A DNA stretch of 64,000 nt from Adenanthera pavonina (GCA_026686845.1 JAIVEN010000002.1:36287001-36351000), one strand, 5' to 3'. Positions 47,109 to 56,846 are shown, counted from the stretch's first letter. Made by a program: numbers and translations. Notes: generated by a model from the letters alone, not told the origin.

Positions 47109-48086
47109 TGGAGCACGGGCTAGGCTTGTCAAAGGGGAGGAGTTTCAAGAGCTTGGTGGACATGGAAGGTATGATCATGTGACTGAACAAGGAATCCAAT
47201 TATGGAACAAGAAAGATCCTTTGCAAGGAATGGGTAGGCCTATGACAAGAGCAAAGACTAAGGCAATGAAGCAAGCTCTCAATGGATTGATTCAAGAAGT
47301 AATTGAACAAGAGCCCATCTACTTAGCTCAATTTTCAGCCCAAAAGGCTTCAAGGAGTATGTTCTTCATGGCTAGTCTGCTAGAAACTGATCCAAGCCCA
47401 ACAAACAAGGCCCAAATAGAAGAACTCACTTAAAGGAGCATGTGCCAAGCTTGTGACCTTTTAAGTAGTGTTCTTTCATTAAATAAATTAGCAATTTTCC
47501 TTTTTTTTATTACTTAATTCAGAAATAAGGTTTTAACAATTAGTTTCCTATTTTGAATTTATTTGTGAGGATCTCTTTAGATTTGATTTTGTTTCCTATT
47601 TTTGGGCACCACTTATTCAGCATGTATCTAGTCTTATTTTTGTGTAAGGTGGTGCCATTCTAAGAGATTTAGGATCCAAACTATTTTTAGCAAATTAGGG
47701 CTAGGGTTTTTGCTTTCTTTTCCTTTAAAAACGTCACTTTTGTACTTGCAAAAGGGGGAGATGAATGAATAGTGCGTTTTTGACAAAAACTTTGTGAGTT
47801 TTCTTGTTCTCTTGGTGAGCTTGAGAGACTCTTTGGCATATCAAAGAGAGTGGTCTTCTCTTTGTGGTGTCTATAGCTAAGGTTTCAAGAAACAAGTTTT
47901 CTTGGGGTCTTGCTTCTTGACCAATATCTTCTATTCTTCCTATTCGTGCATTCTTCTGTTTATCTTTTCTGTTTGTTCAACGTGTTCTTGGTATTTTATT
48001 TACTTCTCTTTGATCCTAGCACGATCCTTACGTTTCCCATTCGATTGAAGGTTCGTGAGACAAGTTCTACATGGGTTTTTTTATCA
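47106..48086 (+). mobile_element. 5' LTR of the LTR-B non-autonomous element
   Basis: It begins TGATGGAGCACGGGCTAGGC and ends GGGTTTTTTTATCA, followed by PBS. The tail frame (47179-47433) reads DPLQGMGRPMTRAKTKAMKQ. The left flank CCAGA is not repeated after the 3' LTR at 57498 (ACCTC), so the two ends no longer share a target duplication. Confidence 0.93.
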
Positions 48087-48088
48087 TT

Positions 48089-48100
48089 TGGTATCAGAGC
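48089..48100 (+). promoter_or_regulatory. Primer-binding site, LTR-B element
   Basis: TGGTATCAGAGC, perfect initiator-Met type, two bases after the LTR. Confidence 0.92.
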
Positions 48101-49355
48101 TCCAGTTTGCTAGTTTCAATGTTGTTTCTTTCTTCTGTCCAGATTTGTTCTTGTGCTTCTATTCTATTTTTTGTGGCGTGATTCTTCTCACTTTGTGTCT
48201 CTTGTGTGTGGCATCTTCATGAGTTGTTTGTTCTTGTTATCTTTTTGTTGGATCATCTCTTCCTTGTGACTTGTTCCTATTTCTTGTTATCTTCTGTCCA
48301 GATTTGAAGTTTTCTAAAAAAAAAATTGAATTATTTTTGTTGTTGCAATATTCAGTATTGTCCAGAAAGTTTGAATTTGTGTGTCCAGTTTTAAAAAAAA
48401 ATTCGAAAAAAAATTTATTAGCTGCTGTTAAAAAAAAAAAAGAAGAAGAAGAAGAAAAAGAGAAAGAGAAGCAGCTCAAAAAAAAATGAAAAAAAAAATT
48501 GAAAAAAAAAAAGAAATTTATTGCTGGACCTTTCAGATTTATTATATCAATCAACTACTTGATGGTGAAGATAGAATCTTTCTTGATTGATTGATTGATT
48601 GCTTTCCTAATTCATATAGTTTCCTATTTTATTGAGTGGACTGCAAGTTGAGAAAAAAAAAATTGTTTCTTTTATTCTTCTTGCTCTTCAAGTCACATTG
48701 GAAATTACTAAATTCAACAAACTTGATTGGCAAGTTTCAAACTCTTGTGTAGATTGCTACTTTCCTAATCTTATTTCATTATCTTGTTTCCTAATTTATC
48801 ATTGTGATGCAACTTGTTTCCTTTTTCCTCTATTGTTCTACCTTCCTTTTCTCTTCTTTCTTAGTTTCCTAAATTGTTCATTTTGATTTTCCTAGCTTTA
48901 TTTGATTAGCTGTCCAGATTTCTTTCCTTTTCTTTCTTTCTTGTTTTTCACGCCACTTCTCCATAATCATTCATTCATATTGTTCAATTTCTTTCCTAAA
49001 TTGTGCTGCAGTTATTCCATCTCTTTTGGTCTCATTTTATGCACGAATTTTAGTTGATTTTTTTTTTGGTCTCAAGTTTGATTCTTTGAAACTTGAATTT
49101 TGGGCTTTAGCTTTGTGTCACCACTGATTTTTACATCACTCTCTCTTTTGAATTGCTGGAGTTGATTTAATAACACTAAAGAGAGCAACTGAGCGGAAAA
49201 AGGTAAGAGTGATTTGCATTATAGAAAAAGCCAATTTTTTTTTTGTGTGACACACAAGTGCTTATAAAATTTTTGAGTGAAAAACACGTGAGAAGAGTGT
49301 GTGAGGTCCCTATTTCTTTTCTCGTTGCTTTACAATAACATTTCAGATTATAAAT
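48101..49355 (+). other. Leader of the LTR-B element
   Basis: Nearly the same as 35035-36285, with TGTCCAGATTT words (48137, 48296, 48911), an A-rich stretch with GAAGAAGAAGAAG (48430-48520), and then GTGACACACAAGTG (49246) and AAAAACACGTGAGAAG (49281) before ACATTTCAGATTATAAAT and gag. No gene is seen. Confidence 0.85.
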
Positions 49356-51243
49356 ATGGCTGTTGGAGAATTTGATTTTAAGGCCTTGTTAAGGACTTTT
49401 AATGATCAAATTGAGAAGGTGAATGCAAAATTGGATCGCATTGAGTCTCCCTCTCAAACTAAAACAAGGCGTGATCCAAAGGTTTCTGCTCACATGGATG
49501 TTCTAAGCAACATCAAATCAAAGATCCCATTGTTCCATGGTGAGAAAGATCTTAATGTTTACTTGGAGTGGGAAAGAAGAGCTGAACAAGCATTTGGATG
49601 TTGTAACTACTCTGACCTAGAGAAGGTGCAATGTGCTTACCTTCGATTTAGTAAAAAAGTTGCTGCTTGGTGGAAACGAATTGAGTGCCAACGTACTGTT
49701 AAAGGAAAGCCTTCTATTGCAACATGGAGTGAAATGAAAATGGTCATGAGGAAAAAGTTTGCATCATCTCATGAACAACACCCTCCCAAAGTTAAGAATG
49801 TTAATGAACATTGTGAAGAGGTGCAAGTTTTAGTGGTTCAAGATTCATGTGATTCCCACTTGGAGAGAGTTGATCAAACGGTTGAAGAAGTTGCTGCATT
49901 GACAGAGGTTGTTGCGACTAGAGAGTTATTTGTGGCTAAAGGTATGTCTAATTCTCAAACCTCTTGTGATGATATCTCTTGTGTTGCAGTAGATGATTTA
50001 GGATGTGTTGAGCTTGAGAATCCCAATATGTTTAATGATATTGATTGTCTTAATGGGTTTGATAATAATATTTTGCATTGATGAGATTGAGCATATTGAC
50101 ATGGTGATTGAAGATTTTGATTGTGATATTAATTTGATTGGGCATGATAGCAATAGTTCTTTTGTATTAAAGACAGCCTATGAATCATTGCCATGTGAAA
50201 GTCATAAGAACTTGAAGAGTGAGGAAGAGTGGAAAAATGAGAGTGGTAGAAATGAGAGTAATAAGAAAGGAAATGTCCAGAAAATTATTGTAAGTAGAAA
50301 AAGAGTGCGTGAAAAGAAGATTGAGAGAAGAGTGAAAAAGAGAAAGAAAAAGAGAGAAAAGAGAAATAAAAATAAGAGTGAGCAAAAAGTTAAGAGTAAT
50401 GAGGTGAAAAGCATTCTGAGTTGCTCTTTGGGTAAGAATGAGATAAAGGTGAGTTTCTCTAATCTTCTTCATCTCCCATATGTTCCATCATTTCATCTTC
50501 TTTTCCCATCATACTTCATTTCAAATTTTCATAACTTATTTAATCCATCTTCATTGCATGATTCTTTGGTTCATCAAGAGTCCATTGTGAAATTGAACCA
50601 AATTCATAATTTGGTGTTTTTCTTTAGTCCATGCATTCATGTCTTTTCCTCTCATTCTCATATTGTGTTCTTATCTCATGCTTCTTGTGTGTTCCATCTT
50701 CTATCTAGTAAGTTATTTTCATATGTTTGGATTTGTGATACCTTGTTCATTGTGGTAATATGTGTTCATCTAGTTCATTATTCTCCCTCTTTGTTTTACT
50801 ACCATCTACATGTGTTTTGTTCATCTCCTTTTGTTGCCATCAATTCACTTCCTTCATGTTTGTTTTTATCCATTATGTTTAGCCATGTGCATCAAGACAT
50901 TTCTTCTCCATCATTATTCTTTCAATATGCATCATCAGGAAGCGTCAAATCTGCCCAAATTCCAAATTTAATGAACATTGTTCAAATCTGTCCAGATTTT
51001 GTTTTCTTTGGTTTTTCTAATGCTTTGGTTTTAATTGAGTCTTATTGTGTGCCATTTTGTTCCCATTTCTTTTTCTATGTGTTCCCTAACATCTTGGTTC
51101 CATTTGAATTTTGTTGGGTCAAGTTTGTTCCTAGTTATTTGCTGCAGGAAATAAGGGCTAGACATGACTTGCAAGAGTTTGGAGCAGAGAATGGAGAGCT
51201 TGAAAGACTTGATCAAGGTGCTGTAAAGCCCAAGATTAAGTGA
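49356..51243 (+). pseudogene. Non-autonomous ORF of the LTR-B element, internal deletion
   Basis: ATG at 49356 (AVGEFDFKALLRTFNDQIEK). The gag N-terminal half is intact (NIKSKIPLFHGEKDLNVYLE, AWWKRIECQRT), then part of the acidic linker to 50081. A deletion near 50080 joins FDNNIL to DEIEHIDMVIEDFDCD and changes frame; the second frame (50005-51243) continues through the basic linker (KIERRVKKRKKKREKRNKNK) and the hydrophobic region and runs into the LTR-A at about 51150, ending at the LTR-A stop. The integrase-C-terminal-like end of this element is on the other side of the inserted LTR-A element (56275-56551). Confidence 0.88.
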
Positions 51244-52036
51244 GGTCACCAACTCCAAAATATAAGTTTCAGATCCAAGCCTAATAGGAGCCCATTGAAA
51301 GAGGTTACTTAAAATATCATGTGCTTCATTAAAAGAGCATGTGACTTAGACATTAATGGGCTTAATTAATGTTAACTTCATTTTTATTAATTATGGGCTG
51401 AACTTTGTTAATTAATAAAGCCCAATTAGTTAATTAGTAGTCTTTTTTATAGCCCATCTTGTAAATAAACATGTCATGTGCCAAACATGTGACTTCATTA
51501 ATGTGGTGGCATGTTTATAAGGGCTTAGGTCTTATTTTTATTATTTTCTTATGAATTTTCGTTATTTTATTTTAGGATTTTATTTTACTAGTTTCCTAGG
51601 TCCAATAAGAGTGTTGTTTGGGCCTAAAGTCTCCTATTCCTATTAGGATTACTTGAGCCTAAATTAATTAGGGTTTCTAGGCTTATTAGGTTAGATTTTA
51701 CCTTGCCTATTTAAGGCTAACTTTCATGTACGTTTTTGAAGATTGGAATGATTAAAGTTTCATACTTTTGTGAGTTTCCGCTTGCGATTCTTTGAGTGCC
51801 AGAGAGAATACTATGACTTATCAAGGAATTGGTCAATCCTTGTGGCGTCACCGGAACTAGGGTTCAAGAGACCGGTTCTCTTGGGTTCTAATTCACTAAG
51901 ACCAACATATCTTTTGTGTTTTCTTCTTACTGTTTCTATTTCTCAGTTTTTCGTGTTCCTTGAAATTGCAACGATCCGAGTGTCTTACATATCAAAGTGG
52001 GTTCTTTGGACGGGTTCCATAAGGGTTCACTTATCA
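51150..52036 (+). mobile_element. 5' LTR of the intact-ORF LTR-A element, first bases missing
   Basis: It starts at ATAAGGGCTAGACATGAC; the terminal TGATAGA present in the 3' LTR is missing. The left flank GCAGGA and the right flank GGAGT (56275) suggest a GGAGT target duplication with a small deletion across the duplication and LTR start. By eye about 14 differences from the 3' LTR over about 887 bp, so a fairly recent insertion. It ends GGGTTCACTTATCA. Confidence 0.92.
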
Positions 52037-52038
52037 TT

Positions 52039-52050
52039 TGGTATCAGAGC
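52039..52050 (+). promoter_or_regulatory. Primer-binding site, intact-ORF LTR-A element
   Basis: TGGTATCAGAGC, perfect initiator-Met type, two bases after the LTR. Confidence 0.93.
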
Positions 52051-52135
52051 TTTGGTTTGCAAATCAAGGTGTGTTCTCTATTTTTCTTGTTTCCTTGTTT
52101 CAATCCATCTTCGTTGCTTAAAAAAATAAAAATTT

Positions 52136-52330
52136 CGCGTCACTATTCATAACGTACGGATTTCACTGTTCATAGACACTGTTTCGTACTGTTCCGTTTT
52201 CCGGCACTGTTCACCGATCACTGTTTCAGTCACTGTGCATCGACTGTTCCGGACTGTTTTCGCAATTACTGTTCACCATACCCTGTTTTCATGCACTGTT
52301 TACCACTGTTCATGGTTACTGTTCAAAAAA
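52136..52330 (+). repeat. ACTGTTC-rich short repeats in the leader
   Basis: About a dozen irregularly spaced CACTGTT / ACTGTTC words (for example TTCACTGTTCATAG, CGGCACTGTTCACCG, GGTTACTGTTCAAAA). Similar clusters lie in the leaders of G (29745-29820, 30648-30710) and F (minus strand, 26022-26095). Confidence 0.8.
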
Positions 52331-53012
52331 TCTGAAAAAAAAAAGATAAATTGATTACTGCAAAAAAAAAAGGAATATAGCAGCAACTGAAAAAAAAAAG
52401 CAGAAAAAAAATAAAAAAAAATTTTGAAAAAAAAAAGTGAGATTTACTGCTGCAAAAAAAAAAATATATATATATATAGCAGCAACAAAAAAAAAAGTAG
52501 TAAAAAAAAATACATTATTTGATTGGATTTGATTTGAGACTTGATTGACTTAATTTATCAACTTTGGTGGCAAGTCTCATTAAAATATCTATAATTTCTC
52601 TTTGCTTCAAATTTCTTTCCTTATCAGTTCCTATAAGTTGTCATCCTTCTTTGTTCTATTTCCTTCATAATTCTCTTGTTGGAAATTTCAGTTCCTTTGT
52701 GCTCATTTTATGTTGGTTATTGTTTAATTAAATTAGGATCTTTGAGAACTTTAATTTTGAACTTTTGTTTTCTGTGATTGCCACTTCTTTAAAACTGATT
52801 TCCTTTTGATTGAAGTTGTGGTTTTAATTTAGCACTCTCATAAGAAAGCAAGTTTTGAGTGGAAAAAGGCAATAGAGAAATTGCATCATATTTGAAAAAG
52901 CCTTAATTTAGTGTGAAACACGAGTGCATTTACATTATTTTGAGTGAAACACGTGAGGGAGTGGTGAGGTCCATTTTCTCCTATATTTTCACTAACAGTT
53001 CAGATTATAAAC
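52331..53012 (+). other. Leader of the intact-ORF LTR-A element
   Basis: A-rich stretch (52327-52515) with AGCAGCAA words and an AT microsatellite (52463-52478), then a T-rich leader with GTGTGAAACACGAGTGC (52913) and GTGAAACACGTGAGGG (52945), ending TTCACTAACAGTTCAG before ATTATAAACATGG. No gene is seen. Confidence 0.85.
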
Positions 53013-55481
53013 ATGGCTATTGGAGAAGTTGATTTTAAGGCCTTATTAAGGACTTTCAATGATCAAATTGAAGAAGTGAATGCAAAATTGGATCGTTTGG
53101 AGTTTTCTTCTAAAACCAAAGTAAGACGTGATCCAAAAGTTCCTGCTCACACGGATGTTCTTAGCAACATCAAACCGAAGATCCCACTATTTCATGGTGA
53201 GAAAAATCCTGATGTTTACTTCGATTGGGAAAGAAAAGTTGAACAAGTCTTCGAATGTTGCAACTACTCCGAAATAGAGAAAGCACAATGTACTTACCTT
53301 CGATTGGATAAAAAGGTTGCTGCTTGGTGGAAACGGATGGAAACTAGACGAGCTACGAATGGAGAACCTTCCATTATAACATGGAATGAAATGAGAGCAG
53401 TCTTGAGAAAAAAATACATACCATCCAAAGCTAAAAGTGTGGTTGAACATTCTAAAGAGATGCAAATGCTCGTGGTCCAAACTTCATGTGATTCTCACAT
53501 GGAGAAAGATGATCAAGTGGATGATTACATTGCTACCACTTCAACAACTGATGATGTAATGAGAGAATCCACTACAGGTATGCCTGATCCTCAAAACTTT
53601 GATATTATCTCTTGTGATTTAGGATGTAATAATTCTAGTGAGTTGAATGATGTTGCTTACATTGAGGATATCCCTTATGTTGGAACAATTGAATTGAAAT
53701 CTAAATTGAGATGTGCTGAACTTGAGAATCTTAATGAGTTTGATGTTATTAATTGTGATAATGGGATTGAACATGATATCTTTCTAAATCTTAAAGAGAA
53801 AATTGATCGAGATGTTGATGGTGTTGTGGTAGAAAGCTTAGATGATTCTAGTTGTGCTTCTAATGTGCAAATTGAAAATAATGTTGTAGCACAATTGAAA
53901 AATGAATTTCATGATGTTGCTTGTACATCTGAGCATAATTATGATTGTTTGCATCCTTTAGAGGAAAATCATGTTTTACATATTGCTAACCAATTGTTGC
54001 AAAATTCTGTGGATAATGGTGTGATTCCTTTGGAAATTGGCTCTTATGATTGCAATGATGTTGAGCATATTGACATGGTAATTGAAGATTATGCTTTTGA
54101 TTCTAACTTGAATTGGCATATTAGTCTCTGTTCTTTTGTATTGGAAAAGGCCCATGGATCATTGCCATGTAATTTAGATGAAACTTGTGAGAAAATAAAG
54201 AGTGAGCATAAGTGGAAAAATATGAGTGGGAAAAATAAAAGAGAAAGAGACCTCAAAAATGTGAGTGCAAAAAGAATAAGTGAGAAAAAGATTGAGAGAA
54301 GAGTGAAAAAGAGGAAAAAGAGAAAAGAAAAAGAGAGTTTGAGGAAGAATGAGAGTGAAGGTGAGCTTAAAGTAGTTTATACAAAGCTCCTTCCTTCTTC
54401 ATCTCATCTTTCTTATATGTCTTCATTGTGTTTTCTTCTTCCTTCTCATTATGTTTCTAATTTCTTTAAATTATGTCATCCATCATTATTGCATGAGTCC
54501 GCAATTTCTTTTGAGTCCAAATTGCATGAGTCAATAATGAGTCCATTAGTTACTTTAGTGCCTTCATTCTCTAGTTTATCCTTCTATGTCATTCCATCTC
54601 ATCATCATAGTGTTTTATATTTCCTATGTATTTGTGAAGTAGTCCCTATTTGTTTTATGTTTTACGTTTATTGTGTGTCTCATAAGTCATGTGTCTTTTT
54701 GGTTGTTTGTTGGTTTGTCCCATTTCACATTCATGAGTCTTTTGTGTTCCATTTTCTATTCAACTCATTCTCTTCTTCTTGTTCTATGTTAGTGTGTGTC
54801 TCTTTAGTCATTTCTTCTCCACCTTTGTTCCATCATTATGCATCATCTACATGTGTCAAATCTGCTCAGATTTTGAATTTAATGAATTACATCCAAATCT
54901 GTCCAGATTTCTTTCCATATGATCATTGCATCACCTTAGTCCCTTTTGAGTCTTTTTGTGTCATGTTTTGTTCTAATTTCATCCTTCATGTTTTCCCTAA
55001 CCCTTTGGTTCCATTTGAGTCTAGTTGTATCGAGTTTATGCCTAGTTCTTTGTGGCAGGATATTGGTGAAAATGATATGAAGAAAAATTCTAAATTTTGT
55101 GTACCAATACTGGAAAATAAGTCCCTTGTTCGACATAATGGTTGGAAGATTTTTTATCTTGGAGATTGGTCGCAAAAGCTTAGAGGAACATTTGAAGCCA
55201 ATTTGCAACCAAGGGAGGATATTATCTTCCAAGTTAATGTGAAGATCAAAGCCACAAAGCAACAATTAAGTCTGAAAGGTAAGTATACTCCTTGTTATCT
55301 ATTTGATGCTTTTAATCGTTCCCTTTTTTTCCATGTAGATTATGGAGATTTGAGGACGAATCCTTTCGAGGAGGGAGGGAATGATAGAATAAGGGCTAGA
55401 CATGACTTGCAAGAGTTTGGAGCAGAGCATGGAGAGCTTGGAAGACTTGATCAAGGTGCTGTAAAGCCCAAGATTAAGTGA
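53013..55481 (+). CDS. Intact 822-codon ORF of a non-autonomous CRM-like retrotransposon (partial gag + INT C-terminus + CRM end)
   Basis: ATG at 53013 follows the conserved TTCAG-ATTATAAAC context and opens the gag homology. Residues 1-155: gag N-terminal half (FKALLRTFNDQIEEVNAKLD, IKPKIPLFHGEKNPDVYFDW, AAWWKRMETRRATNGEPS, KYIPSKAKS). About 156-390: acidic linker rich in Asp/Glu/Asn. About 395-450: Lys/Arg-rich (KKIERRVKKRKKRKEKE). About 455-685: hydrophobic Ser/Cys/Phe-rich region with internally repeated LVPFES(F/S)C. About 715-745: GDWSQKLRGTFEANLQPRED then FQV, resembling the integrase C-terminal module of element E (NPGDWVWVHLRK, LQPRGDGPFQV). About 770-790: HVDYGDLRTNPFEEGGNDR, the CRM end; the last 33 codons lie in the 3' LTR. 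Zinc knuckle, protease, RT, RNase H and integrase core are absent. Expected role: a Gag-like protein needing an autonomous CRM partner. The linkers and hydrophobic region have no recognised function. Confidence 0.88.
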   Translation: MAIGEVDFKALLRTFNDQIEEVNAKLDRLEFSSKTKVRRDPKVPAHTDVLSNIKPKIPLFHGEKNPDVYFDWERKVEQVFECCNYSEIEKAQCTYLRLDKKVAAWWKRMETRRATNGEPSIITWNEMRAVLRKKYIPSKAKSVVEHSKEMQMLVVQTSCDSHMEKDDQVDDYIATTSTTDDVMRESTTGMPDPQNFDIISCDLGCNNSSELNDVAYIEDIPYVGTIELKSKLRCAELENLNEFDVINCDNGIEHDIFLNLKEKIDRDVDGVVVESLDDSSCASNVQIENNVVAQLKNEFHDVACTSEHNYDCLHPLEENHVLHIANQLLQNSVDNGVIPLEIGSYDCNDVEHIDMVIEDYAFDSNLNWHISLCSFVLEKAHGSLPCNLDETCEKIKSEHKWKNMSGKNKRERDLKNVSAKRISEKKIERRVKKRKKRKEKESLRKNESEGELKVVYTKLLPSSSHLSYMSSLCFLLPSHYVSNFFKLCHPSLLHESAISFESKLHESIMSPLVTLVPSFSSLSFYVIPSHHHSVLYFLCICEVVPICFMFYVYCVSHKSCVFLVVCWFVPFHIHESFVFHFLFNSFSSSCSMLVCVSLVISSPPLFHHYASSTCVKSAQILNLMNYIQICPDFFPYDHCITLVPFESFCVMFCSNFILHVFPNPLVPFESSCIEFMPSSLWQDIGENDMKKNSKFCVPILENKSLVRHNGWKIFYLGDWSQKLRGTFEANLQPREDIIFQVNVKIKATKQQLSLKGKYTPCYLFDAFNRSLFFHVDYGDLRTNPFEEGGNDRIRARHDLQEFGAEHGELGRLDQGAVKPKIK
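55279..55338 (+). promoter_or_regulatory. Intron-like GT...AG block, 60 nt, copy 4 (intact ORF)
   Basis: GAAAG then GTAAGTATACTCC, TTTTAATCG branch-like word 22 nt before the end, pyrimidine run and CCATGTAG. The block is a multiple of three and open in frame, so the ORF reads through with or without splicing. Confidence 0.45.
55368..55381 (+). promoter_or_regulatory. Polypurine tract before the 3' LTR
   Basis: GAGGAGGGAGGGAA immediately upstream of TGATAGAATAAGG; second-strand primer site. It also codes for EEGGN of the CRM end, so the two functions overlap. The same tract is at 19193, 21071, 56538 and, on the minus strand, 58319-58332. Confidence 0.9.
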
Positions 55482-56274
55482 GATCACCAACTCCAAAATA
55501 TAAGTTTCAGATCCAAGCCTAATAGGAGCCCATTGAAAGAGGTTACTTAAAATATCATGTGCTTCATTAAAAGAGCATGTGACTTAAATATTAATGGGCT
55601 TAATTAATGTTAATTTCGTTTTTATTAATTATGGGCTGAACTTTGTTAATTAATAAAGCCCAATTAGTTAATTAGTAGTCTTTTTGATAGCCCATCTTGT
55701 AAATAAACATGTCATGTGCCAAACATGTGACTTCATTAATGTGTTGGCATGTTTATAAGGGCTTAGGTCTTATTTTTATTATTTTCTTATGAATTTTCGT
55801 TATTTTATTTTAGGATTTTATTTTACTAGTTTCCTAGGTCCAATAGGAGTGTTGTTTGGGCCTAAAGTCTCCTATTCCTATTAGGATTACTTGAGCCCAA
55901 ATTAATTAGGGTTTCTAGGCTTATTAGGTTAGATTTTACCTTGCCTATTTAAGGCTAACTTTCATGTACGTTTTTGAAGATTGGAATGATTAAAGTTTCA
56001 TACTTTTGTGAGTTTCCTCTTGCGATTCTTTGAGTGCCAGAGAGAATACTATGACTTATCAAGGAATTGATCAATCCTTGTGGCGTCACCGGAACTAGGG
56101 TTCAAGAGACCGGTTCTCTTGGGTTCTAATTCACTAAGACCAACATATCTTTTGTGTTTTCTTCTTACTGTTTCTATTTCTCAGTTTTTCGTGTTCCTTG
56201 AAATTGCAACGATCCGAGTGTCTTACATATCAAAGTGGGTTCTTTGGACGGGTTCTATAAGGGTTCACTTATCA
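55382..56274 (+). mobile_element. 3' LTR of the intact-ORF LTR-A element
   Basis: It begins TGATAGAATAAGGGCTAGAC and ends GGGTTCACTTATCA, complete. The ORF stop is at 55479-55481 in the LTR. The right flank GGAGTTCAAAATTTTC is internal sequence of the LTR-B element. Confidence 0.95.
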
Positions 56275-56846
56275 GGAGTTCAAAATTTTCTTCACTAATG
56301 CTTGAGAATAAAATTTTTGACCCCGGAGCAATGTTATGGTTGCAAAGGCTTAGACAAATGTTTAAAACAAATTTGCAGCCAAAGGAGAATGATTTCCTTC
56401 AAGTTTATGGATGGATTAAAGCAAAGATGCATCAATCAAACTTGAAAAGTAAGTATACTCCTCATGATCTATTTGATTCTTGTAATCGTTCCCTTTCTTT
56501 TCATATAGATTATGGAGATTCGAGGGCGAATCCTTTCGAGGAGGGAGGGAATGATGGAATACAAGCTAGGCTTAATCAAGGGGAGGAGTTTCAAGAGCTT
56601 GGTGGACATGGAAGGCATGATTATGTGACTCCTTTGCAAGGAATGGGTGGGCCCATGACAAGAGCAAGGACTAAGGCAATGAAGCAAGCTCTCAATGGAT
56701 TGATCCAAGAAGTAATTGAACAAGAGCCCATCTACTTAGCTCAATTTTCAGCCCAAAAGGCTTCAAGAGGCGTGTTCTTCATGGCTAGTATGCTAGAAAT
56801 TGATCCAAGCCCAACAAACAAGGCCCAAATAGAAGAACTCACTTAA
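56275..56846 (+). pseudogene. C-terminal end of the LTR-B non-autonomous ORF
   Basis: It resumes the LTR-B element after the LTR-A insertion: MLENKIFDPGAMLWLQRLRQ, NLQPKEND, the 60-nt GT...AG block (56449-56508), FHIDYGDSRANPFEEGGNDG, polypurine tract (56538-56551), then into the 3' LTR-B with the full tail (TPLQGMGGPMTRARTKAMKQ through AQIEELT, stop at 56846). It shows the complete form of the LTR-encoded C-terminus, about 98 codons in the LTR. The frame from 56235 starts by accident in LTR-A. Confidence 0.88.
56449..56508 (+). promoter_or_regulatory. Intron-like GT...AG block, 60 nt, copy 5
   Basis: GAAAA then GTAAGTATACTCC, CTTGTAATC, pyrimidine run and TCATATAG; again exactly 60 nt. Confidence 0.4.

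Noticed and set aside
48237..48554. ORFs in A-rich leader stretches (39098, 48237, 48271) as Lys-rich proteins
   Set aside because: Low-complexity A runs with GAA repeats; length varies between copies and there is no conserved frame.
52039..52050. A tRNA gene at the TGGTATCAGAGC sites
   Set aside because: Only the 12-base primer-binding complement is present; no cloverleaf surrounds it.
54377..55080. Hydrophobic region of the non-autonomous ORF as an envelope-like protein
   Set aside because: No separate ORF, signal peptide or clear transmembrane layout; it is in frame with gag and the integrase-like end. Left as unknown.
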